From Solirubrobacter phytolaccae (lineage in GTDB: Bacteria; Actinomycetota; Thermoleophilia; Solirubrobacterales; Solirubrobacteraceae): a stretch of 64,000 nt of DNA. The notes beneath the pieces are model-generated. The model did not search any database and was not told the origin of the DNA. It saw nothing but the letters and a program-made list of their open reading frames with translations. The position numbers and the translations under genes are program-made. Positions 25,115-32,131 of the stretch are shown here, in pieces. The DNA is taken from assembly GCF_027587195.1 (NCBI RefSeq), contig NZ_JAPDDP010000003.1, forward strand, positions 62,001 to 126,000, in the 5' to 3' direction. Every line of letters begins with the position of its first letter. Position 1 is the stretch's first letter.

Positions 25115-28100
25115 GTGCCTGCCGTGCTCGAGCCGACCTCCGCCCAGCGCGAGGCCGTCGAACATGCCGGCGGCCCGCTCCTCGTCCTCGGTGGCGCCGG
25201 CACGGGCAAGACGACCGCGCTGGTCGAGCGCTTCGTGCGCCTCGCGGCCCTGCGCCCGCCGGACGAGCTGCTCGCGCTGACGCTGGACGCCGACGCCCTG
25301 CGTGAGCGGATCGAGTCGCGCCTGACGGTCTCCTACGACGAGCTGTCGGTCACCACGTTCAGCGGTCTGTGCGCGCGGCTCCTGCGCGACGAGGCGCTCG
25401 AAGCGGGCGTGGACCCATTCGCCACGCCGGTCGCGGCCGCCGACCGGCTCGCGATGCTGCTCGAGCACATCAACGCGCTGCCGCTGCGCCATCACGACCT
25501 GCGCGGCAACCCGTCGGCGACGCTCGGCGAGATCGTCCGCCGGATCGACCACCTGAAGGAGGAGCTGGTCTCCGCGGCGGACTACCGCGCCTGGGCCGCG
25601 CGACTACCGGAGGACCCGCTCGGCGCCCGCGAGCGTGAGTTCGCGGCGCTGTTCGCCGCCCACGACGCGCTGCTGGGCGAAGCGGGCGCGCTGGACACGG
25701 GCGACCTCGTCCTGCACGCGTTCCGGCTCCTGCGCGAGAAGCCACACGTCCGCGCCCGGCTCGCCCAGCGCTACCGGCACGTGCTGGTGGACGAACTCCA
25801 GGACGCCAGCTTCGCCCAGGGCCTGCTCCTGCGGCTGCTCGTCGCCGAGCACGGCGGGATCAGCGCGTTCGCCGACGACGACCAGGCGATCCACCGCTAC
25901 CGCGGCGCGGCGACCAAGAACGTCCGCGACTTCCGGGCCGAGTGGCCGCTGGCGACGATCGTGCGGCTGGACACCTCGCTGCGCTCGTCCCGCCAGGTGG
26001 TCGTGGCCGCCCAGGCGGTGGTCGAGCCGATCGAGGACCGGCTGGAGAAGACGCTGCAGCCGGCCGAGGACGCCGCCGAGGGTGAAGTCGCGTTCTGGCG
26101 CTGCGCGTCCGAGCGCGCGCAGGCCCAGGCCGTCGCGGCGGACGTCGAGCGGCTGATCGCCCGCGGCGCGTGCGCTCCGGAGGACATCTGCGTGCTGGTG
26201 CGCTCCGTCCGCGCGGAGGGTCAGGCCGTGGGGGTCGCGTTCGAGGAGCGCGCCGTGCCGTACTACCTGTCCGGCGCCGCCGCGTTCTTCCAGCGCGCCG
26301 AGATCCGCGACCTGATCGCGTGGCTGCGGCTGCTGGTCGACCCGGGTGACGCGGGCGCGGTGGTGCGGGCGCTGGCGCGGTCGCCGGTGGAGCTGCGTGC
26401 GGTCGACCTCGCGCGGGTGACCCAGATCGCGCGCCGGCGCAAGCTGGACATGGTCGCGGCTTTGAGCGCGGCGCTCGAGTCGCCGCAGATCCCGCCCGAG
26501 GCGCGCGACCGCATCCAGGTCTTCCTCAAGCTCTACCGGAGCGCCGCGGGCGCGATCGACACCACGCGCCCGGACCTCTACGTGCACCGGCTGATCGAGC
26601 GGCTCGGCCTGCGCCGGCAGCTGCTGTTCGCGGCCACGACCGAGGTGGTCGAGCGGCTGCGCAACCTCGCGCGCTTCGCGGAGATCGCCGCCGCCTACGT
26701 GCGCCGCGCGCCGAACGCCACCGCACGCGAGTTCGCCCGCTCGATCGCGGCCGTGGCGGACGCGGGGCTGCGCGAGGAGGAGGCGACGGGCGCCGAATCC
26801 GCGCGGGGCGTGCGCGTGATGACGATGCACGACGCGAAGGGCCACGAGTTCGAGCACGTCTTCGTCCTCGGCCTCATGAGCGCGCGGATGCCGGGCCCGC
26901 GGCGCCAGACGCTCGAGCCGATCGCCGACGCGCTGCTCAAGGAGTCGCTCCCGCGCGCCTCGCGGTCGACCCACGCCGCCGGGATGCGGCGCCTGCTGCA
27001 CGTGGGGATGACCCGCGCGCGGACGCGGCTCGTGCTCGCGTACCCGGAGAAGACGGACAAGGGCGCCGTACAGCAGCCGTCGCCGTTCGCCGAGGACGCG
27101 CGGCTCGCGGTCGGCGGCGAGTGGGAGCCGCGCGAGGAGGAGCTGTTCGGGCCGGCGGAGACGCTGCAGTCGACGTTCCGGCTCCTGCGCGACGAGCTGC
27201 TGACGACGGTCGCGCAGGTCGGCGGGCGGCTCGGCGAGCTGCGCTTCGACACCGACTTGGACGTGTCGCACGCGGTCGTGCGGTACCTGGAGCTGCTGAA
27301 GCTCAGCGCGCTGCTCGAGCGCACGCGGTCCGGCGAGCTGTCGGTCGAGGAGGCGCTGCCCGAGGTCAACATCCGGCTGCTGCAGGCCGCGACCTCCGAG
27401 CAGAAGGAGATCTTCGAGACCAGCGCGCTGGACGAGTACCTGCTGGACGCCGAGCGCGACGAGCAGGCGCGGGCGCGCGCCGTGGCCAAGCGCAACGAGC
27501 CGTCGCTGGAGCCGTTCCTGCCCCGGCGCGGCGACGGGCTGCTGCTGAGCGCGACCGACATCGAGAGCTACCGCTCGTGCCCGCTCAAGTACAAGTTCGC
27601 GCGCGTGTTCCGGATCCCGAGCGAGCCGACCATGAACCAGCGGTTCGGCATCCTCGTCCACCAGGTGCTCGAGCGCTACCACGGCGCCACCGACGCCGGG
27701 CTCCCGGAGATGCTCGGGCTGCTCGAGGCCGGCTGGCGGCGCGGCGGCTTCGGCGACTCCGAGGAGGAGCGCCAGTTCCGCGCGAAGGCCACCTCGGCGC
27801 TCGTCCGCTACCACGACCGCTTCAAGGAGGAGGACGGCGAGCCGATGTGGTTCGAGCGCTCCTTCCAGTTCCGGATGGGGCCGCACGTGCTGCGCGGCCG
27901 GGTCGACCGGGTCGACCGCAAGCCGGACGGCGGCTACGAGCTGATCGACTACAAGACCGGGCGCCCGAAGACCCCCGCGCAGCTGCGCGAGGACGTGCAG
28001 CTGTCCCTGTATGCGGTCGGCGCGCGCGAGTCGTGGGAGCTCGACGCCGCCTCCCAGGCCTACTACTACGTGCTCGACGACGAGAAGGTGCCCGTCGAGC

Positions 28101-28246
28101 GCTCCGAGCGGGACCGCGACTGGATCACCGAGACGGTGATGACGGTCGCCGACGGGATCCTGTCGCAGGGCTTCGAGCCGACCCCGTCGTGGGCGGCCTG
28201 CTCGATGTGCGACTACCGGATCGCGTGTCCGGCCGCCGAGCGCTAA
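25115..28246 (+). CDS. UvrD/Rep-type helicase fused to a PD-(D/E)XK nuclease with Fe-S cluster (AdnB-like)
   Basis: Protein of about 1043 residues. Superfamily 1 helicase: Walker A GGAGTGKTTALVERF near residue 26, Walker B VLVDELQDAS, AFADDDQAIHRYRGA, and the late motif VRVMTMHDAKGHEFEHVFVL. The C-terminus is a RecB/Cas4-type nuclease with LIDYKTGRPK near residue 943 and Fe-S ligand cysteines split between SYRSCPLKYKF (~820) and ACSMCDYRIACP (~1028). AdnAB complexes process double-strand breaks; no second subunit is adjacent. I chose GTG 25115 because TATCCT 7 bases upstream could drive a leaderless transcript; ATG 25094 is the alternative. Confidence 0.87.
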   Translation: MPAVLEPTSAQREAVEHAGGPLLVLGGAGTGKTTALVERFVRLAALRPPDELLALTLDADALRERIESRLTVSYDELSVTTFSGLCARLLRDEALEAGVDPFATPVAAADRLAMLLEHINALPLRHHDLRGNPSATLGEIVRRIDHLKEELVSAADYRAWAARLPEDPLGAREREFAALFAAHDALLGEAGALDTGDLVLHAFRLLREKPHVRARLAQRYRHVLVDELQDASFAQGLLLRLLVAEHGGISAFADDDQAIHRYRGAATKNVRDFRAEWPLATIVRLDTSLRSSRQVVVAAQAVVEPIEDRLEKTLQPAEDAAEGEVAFWRCASERAQAQAVAADVERLIARGACAPEDICVLVRSVRAEGQAVGVAFEERAVPYYLSGAAAFFQRAEIRDLIAWLRLLVDPGDAGAVVRALARSPVELRAVDLARVTQIARRRKLDMVAALSAALESPQIPPEARDRIQVFLKLYRSAAGAIDTTRPDLYVHRLIERLGLRRQLLFAATTEVVERLRNLARFAEIAAAYVRRAPNATAREFARSIAAVADAGLREEEATGAESARGVRVMTMHDAKGHEFEHVFVLGLMSARMPGPRRQTLEPIADALLKESLPRASRSTHAAGMRRLLHVGMTRARTRLVLAYPEKTDKGAVQQPSPFAEDARLAVGGEWEPREEELFGPAETLQSTFRLLRDELLTTVAQVGGRLGELRFDTDLDVSHAVVRYLELLKLSALLERTRSGELSVEEALPEVNIRLLQAATSEQKEIFETSALDEYLLDAERDEQARARAVAKRNEPSLEPFLPRRGDGLLLSATDIESYRSCPLKYKFARVFRIPSEPTMNQRFGILVHQVLERYHGATDAGLPEMLGLLEAGWRRGGFGDSEEERQFRAKATSALVRYHDRFKEEDGEPMWFERSFQFRMGPHVLRGRVDRVDRKPDGGYELIDYKTGRPKTPAQLREDVQLSLYAVGARESWELDAASQAYYYVLDDEKVPVERSERDRDWITETVMTVADGILSQGFEPTPSWAACSMCDYRIACPAAER

Positions 28247-29115
28247 GCGTCAGATCCGCGTTGGCGCAGGAAGCGCTGGAACTCGCGGGCGATCACGTCG
28301 CCGGACGGGAGGCTGCCCGGGTCGGGACGGCCGGATTCCTCGTCGGCGGCGCGCTCGAGGCGTTCCACGAACGCCTGCACGTCGGGGTCCAGCTCGACGG
28401 CGCGGGAGACCTGGGTCTCGTACTCGGTGGCCGCGTCCTCGAGGTCGGTCGCGTCGACGGTCACGCCGACGAGCGATTCCAGGCGCCGCAGCAGCGCGAG
28501 CGCGCCCTTCGGGTTCGGCGCGACGGCGACGTAGTGCGGCACGGCCGCCCACAGCGAGGCGGCGGGCAGGCCGGCGTCCGTGAAGGCCTGGTGGAGCACG
28601 CCGACGATGCCGGTCGGGCCCTCGTAGGTCGGCGGCGTGAGCGCGAGCCGCTCGACGAGGCCCGGATCGGACGCGTGGGCCGTCACCGAGACGGGACGCG
28701 AGTGCGGCACGTCGGCCAGCAGCGCGCCGAGCAGCACGGCCATCTGGACGCCGAGCGCCTCGGCCAGATCCACGACCGTGCGGCTGAACGTGCGCCAGCG
28801 GAACGCGGGCTCGGGGCCGGAGAGCAGCACGAGGTCACGCGGCGCGCGCGGGATCCGCACGGCGTGCAGCTCGTACTCCGGCCAGTCGATCCTGCGCGTG
28901 ACGCCGTCCTCCAGCCGCACCAGCGGGCGCGTGTTCTGGAAGTCGACGAACTCCTCCGGGTCGATCTTCGCGAACGACTCGGCACCGAGGCTCGAAGCCA
29001 CGAACGTAAGGGCCGACGTCGCGGACTCACCCGCGTCGTTCCAGCCCTTGAAGGCACAGACGAGCGCGGGTGCTCGCAGACCATCTGGACGGCGCTCCCA
29101 GCGCAGCGGCTGCAT
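28243..29115 (-). CDS. PAC2-family protein
   Basis: Protein of 290 residues of the PAC2 (proteasome assembly chaperone 2-like, DUF75) family. Typical features are MQPLRWERRPDGLRAPALVC, AFKGWNDAGESATSALTF, then LVLLSGPEPAFRWRTF and the GPTGIVGVLHQAF segment. In actinobacteria the role is unknown, possibly chaperoning or ATP-grasp-related. ATG 29115 gives the family-typical N-terminus; a TTG at 29136 would add seven residues. The stop overlaps the convergent helicase stop by four bases. Confidence 0.85.
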   Translation of the reverse strand: MQPLRWERRPDGLRAPALVCAFKGWNDAGESATSALTFVASSLGAESFAKIDPEEFVDFQNTRPLVRLEDGVTRRIDWPEYELHAVRIPRAPRDLVLLSGPEPAFRWRTFSRTVVDLAEALGVQMAVLLGALLADVPHSRPVSVTAHASDPGLVERLALTPPTYEGPTGIVGVLHQAFTDAGLPAASLWAAVPHYVAVAPNPKGALALLRRLESLVGVTVDATDLEDAATEYETQVSRAVELDPDVQAFVERLERAADEESGRPDPGSLPSGDVIAREFQRFLRQRGSDA

Positions 29116-29153
29116 GAGTTCACGGTACCGCGTCAAGATGGAGCCCTTCCGCG

Positions 29154-30017
29154 ATGACCGCCCCCACCGAGACCACGATCGCCTCCCTCCGCGCCGGAGA
29201 CAACGTCGACGCGGTCTTCGCCTGCTCGCGCAAGGACCGCCTGACCGCCCGCTCCGGCTCGCCCTACCTGGCGCTGGAGTTCCGCGACAAGACCGGGACG
29301 ATCCCGGGCCGCGCGTTCCGCGACGCCGACGTGCTGGCGGGCCGCTTCGAGAAGGGCGACCTGGTCCGTGTCGCGGGCCGCGTCGAGCGCTTCCGCGAGG
29401 AGCTCCAGCTCGAGGTCCGGGCGATCATGAAGGTCGAGGCCTCGGACCCGTCCGCCTTCCTGCCGGTCGCCTACCGGGACCTGGACGAGCTCGACGGGTT
29501 CCTCGAGCACCTGGCGCGCGAGGTGCACGATCCGGCCTACCGGGGACTGCTGGACGCCTTGCTGGGCGACGCGACGCTGCGGGCCGAGTGGCGCCGCGCG
29601 CCGTGCACGCGGGCCGGCCATCACGCGTATCTGGGCGGCTTGCTCGAGCACACGGTCGCGGTGGGGACTCTGGCTCTGGAGGCGTGCCAGCTGCACCCGC
29701 GGCTGAACTCGGACCTGCTCATCACGGCCGCTTTGGTGCACGACCTCGGCAAGACGCGCGAGTTCACGTACGGCGCCGAGATCGGGTTGTCCGACGCGGG
29801 CCGCCTACTGGGCCACATCGTGCTGAGCCAGCAGTTGCTCGAGCCCTACTCGTTGCCGGACGACCGGCGGCTGGCGCTGCTGCACTGCGTGTTGACCCAC
29901 CACGGGGCTGACGGTGCCCCGGGGCGGCGGTTCGGCTCGGCGGAGGCGCTCGCGCTCTACCGGCTCAATGCGCTGGACGCTTCGGTGAAGGGCGCGCTCG
30001 AGCACGGACTCCCGTAG
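29154..30017 (+). CDS. OB-fold plus HD-domain 3'-5' exoribonuclease (YhaM-like)
   Basis: Protein of 287 residues. Residues about 8-100 form an OB fold for nucleic-acid binding (VDAVFACSRKDRLTARSG, YLALEFRDKTGTIPGRAF). The second half is an HD metal phosphohydrolase domain (HHAYLGGLLEHTVAVGTLAL; LITAALVHDLGKTREF; LLHCVLTHHGADGAP). The order OB then HD is that of YhaM/CBF1 nucleases, which trim RNA or DNA 3' ends. Divergent from the PAC2 gene with a 38-bp gap. Activity is inferred from architecture. Confidence 0.82.
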   Translation: MTAPTETTIASLRAGDNVDAVFACSRKDRLTARSGSPYLALEFRDKTGTIPGRAFRDADVLAGRFEKGDLVRVAGRVERFREELQLEVRAIMKVEASDPSAFLPVAYRDLDELDGFLEHLAREVHDPAYRGLLDALLGDATLRAEWRRAPCTRAGHHAYLGGLLEHTVAVGTLALEACQLHPRLNSDLLITAALVHDLGKTREFTYGAEIGLSDAGRLLGHIVLSQQLLEPYSLPDDRRLALLHCVLTHHGADGAPGRRFGSAEALALYRLNALDASVKGALEHGLP

Positions 30018-30019
30018 GC

Positions 30020-30043
30020 ACGCGCAACTGATAAGTTGCGCGT
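30020..30043. promoter_or_regulatory. 10-bp inverted repeat ending one base before a start codon
   Basis: Arms ACGCGCAACT and AGTTGCGCGT with a GATA centre. The centre with flanks reads TGATAA/GATAAG, placed about nine bases before the ATG at 30045, as a -10 element of a leaderless gene would be. It could be an operator over the promoter, or a hairpin ending the YhaM-like transcript three bases after its stop. Confidence 0.5.
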
Positions 30044-30044
30044 C

Positions 30045-30986
30045 ATGGAACTGCTCGTCCTCGGCGGCACCGTGTTCCTCGGCCGCCACGTCGTCAACGA
30101 GGCTGTTGCTCGCGGCCACGACGTCACGATCTACACGCGCGGACTGCACGGCGCCGCGCATCCGGACGTCGAGCACGTCAAAGGCGACCGCGCCGACCTC
30201 ACCCCGCTCCACAACCGTCATTGGGACGCCGCGATCGACACGTCCGGCTTCGATCCCGAGCCGGTGCAGGCCAGCGCGAGCCTCGATCTCGGGCACTACG
30301 TGTTCGTCTCCAGCTGCAACGTGTACCCGGACTGGCCCGACAAGCCGGTGGACGAGGACTCGCCGACGTGGCAGGACGGCGAGGGCTACGGGCAGGGCAA
30401 GGCGGCGGCCGAGCGCGCGGCGCACGCCGCGATGGACGGGCGCTTCGCGACCGTGCGCGCCGGGCTCATCGTCGGCCCGCACGACAACGTGTTCCGGCTG
30501 CCGTGGTGGGTGAGCCGGATCATGCGGGGTGGGAAGGTCCCGGCGCCCGGCGCCCCGGAGCGCAGCATGCAGATCATCGACGCGCGGGACCTCGCGCGGT
30601 TCCTCGTGGACCTGGCCGAGCAACGCGTCAGCGGGACGTTCAACGGGACCGGGCCGATCGGGCAGACCTCCTGGGGCGAGCTGCTCACGGCCGCCGGCGA
30701 CGCGGAGCTGGTCTGGCTCCCCGACGAGAAGCTGATCGAGGCCGAGATCGAGGAGTGGACGGAGCTGCCGATGTGGCTTCCGGCGAAATATGAGGGAACC
30801 TGGCGCGTCGACACGACCCGGGCACAGGCGGCCGGGCTGACCACGCGACCGGTCCTCGAAACCGTGCGGGATGTCCGCTCCTGGCTGGAAAACGGCGGCG
30901 CGGACGAGCTGCACGACTGGCGCTCGGAGTTCCGGCCCAAGCCGATGAGCGCCGAGCGTGAGGCAGCGCTATTCCGACTGGTCTGA
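30045..30986 (+). CDS. NAD-dependent epimerase/dehydratase-family protein
   Basis: Extended SDR of 313 residues. Rossmann motif LVLGGTVFLGRHVVNEAVAR at the N-terminus, FVSSCNVYPDWPDKPVDEDS, and active-site Tyr/Lys in EGYGQGKAAAERA. The GTFNGTGPIGQTSWGELL segment is common to a reductase/epimerase subfamily related to nucleotide-sugar enzymes. Substrate unknown. The ATG 30045 follows a strong palindrome; an iron box lies just after the stop but belongs to the next gene. Confidence 0.82.
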   Translation: MELLVLGGTVFLGRHVVNEAVARGHDVTIYTRGLHGAAHPDVEHVKGDRADLTPLHNRHWDAAIDTSGFDPEPVQASASLDLGHYVFVSSCNVYPDWPDKPVDEDSPTWQDGEGYGQGKAAAERAAHAAMDGRFATVRAGLIVGPHDNVFRLPWWVSRIMRGGKVPAPGAPERSMQIIDARDLARFLVDLAEQRVSGTFNGTGPIGQTSWGELLTAAGDAELVWLPDEKLIEAEIEEWTELPMWLPAKYEGTWRVDTTRAQAAGLTTRPVLETVRDVRSWLENGGADELHDWRSEFRPKPMSAEREAALFRLV

Positions 30987-30992
30987 TAGGTA

Positions 30993-31006
30993 TTAGGCCG
31001 CCCTAA
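30993..31006. promoter_or_regulatory. Iron box upstream of the EfeO-like/FTR1 operon
   Basis: Perfect palindrome TTAGG-CCGC-CCTAA, 24 bp before the ATG of the lipoprotein gene. The same 14-bp pattern occurs at the two heme-gene sites near 2.15 and 5.7 kb, 25 kb away. Placement right at the expected promoter start argues for repression by an iron-bound DtxR/IdeR-family regulator. Confidence 0.75.
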
Positions 31007-31030
31007 CACGCTCCGTCCCCCGAGGGGTCC

Positions 31031-32131
31031 ATGTCGCGCTCCATGTTTGCCGTTGTCGCCTGCCTCGCCGCGTTCGCCAGCGCGTGCGGAGGCGATGAAG
31101 AACCCAATGCGTCCGCCGAGTCCACGCCTGCCGCCACGCAGACGGCGGAGGCGGCGGCGAACCTCGACGCGATCAAGACGTACCTGCTCGAGCACACGGA
31201 GCGGCTGGTGACGGACACGACCCAGCTGCAGACCGACGCGCAGGCGTACTACGACCTCGCCAAGGCCCAGGACTTCGACTACGCGAAGCTGCTCGAGGGC
31301 GATCGCGAGTCGGTGCAGGCCGCGGTCACCAAGATCCAGGAGGACCACGTCAAGGCCAACCCGGCCTACGAGGAGATGGAGGGCGTCGTCGCGGGCGTGC
31401 CCGAGCTCGCCGACTACGACGTGATCATCGACGCCGGCAGCGACGGGTCCGACCCCGAGAGCGCGGTGCCGTTCAGCTTCAAGACCCAGGACGGCCGCGA
31501 GTTCAAGCAGCCCGGCAACTTCTTCGCCCTCGTTGAGACGAGCGCGTTCGGCACCGAGCCCAAGTTCGTGGCCAAGGATGTCGAGCCCGACCTCGACGGC
31601 GACGGCAAGGTCGCGTTCCCGGAAGCGCTGCCGGACGCGGACTTCCTGCTGGCCGCGACCACCGAGTTCGTCAAGTACGCGAAGGAGCTCGACGAGGCCG
31701 CGAAGGCCTGGGCGCCCAAGCCCGAGGACGCGTTCACGGCCGTGGTCGTGATGACGCCGACGATGTCGGAGTACTTCGACGCCTGGAAGAACTCGCGCTT
31801 CATCGCCGGCGAGAAGGCAGATGAGAAGGGCTTCGTGGCAACGTCGCGCCTCTCGGACATCCGTGACATCCTCGGCGGCATCGTGCTGATCTACGAGAAC
31901 CTGCGCCCGAGCATCGAGGCCGTCGACCCCGAAGGCGCCGGCCAGACCGCGCAGCAGCTCACCGAGCTGCACCAGTTCGCCGAGCGGCTGCTCACCGAGG
32001 AGCAGGGCGGCAAGAAGTTCACGGCCGAGGAAGCCGACACGCTCGGCTCGGAGGCGCAGCGCAAGGCGGAGGCGATCGCGGGCCAGGTCTCCCAGCAGGC
32101 GGGCAAGCTGAACCTCCAGCTGGAGAACTGA
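31031..32131 (+). CDS. EfeO/EfeM-like (imelysin-related) iron-uptake lipoprotein
   Basis: Predicted lipoprotein of 366 residues: signal sequence MSRSMFAVVACLAAFASAC with the lipobox cysteine at residue 19, then a low-complexity Thr/Ala tether. The body is helical and acidic (TYLLEHTERLVTDTTQLQTD, QEDHVKANPAYEEMEGVVAG, IRDILGGIVLIYENLRPS), the style of the M75 domain of EfeO/EfeM. It would deliver ferrous or ferric iron to the permease that follows. The last base of its TGA is the A of the permease ATG. The usual peptidase-M75 HxxE motif appears as NPAYEE, so metal ligands must differ. Confidence 0.7.
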   Translation: MSRSMFAVVACLAAFASACGGDEEPNASAESTPAATQTAEAAANLDAIKTYLLEHTERLVTDTTQLQTDAQAYYDLAKAQDFDYAKLLEGDRESVQAAVTKIQEDHVKANPAYEEMEGVVAGVPELADYDVIIDAGSDGSDPESAVPFSFKTQDGREFKQPGNFFALVETSAFGTEPKFVAKDVEPDLDGDGKVAFPEALPDADFLLAATTEFVKYAKELDEAAKAWAPKPEDAFTAVVVMTPTMSEYFDAWKNSRFIAGEKADEKGFVATSRLSDIRDILGGIVLIYENLRPSIEAVDPEGAGQTAQQLTELHQFAERLLTEEQGGKKFTAEEADTLGSEAQRKAEAIAGQVSQQAGKLNLQLEN

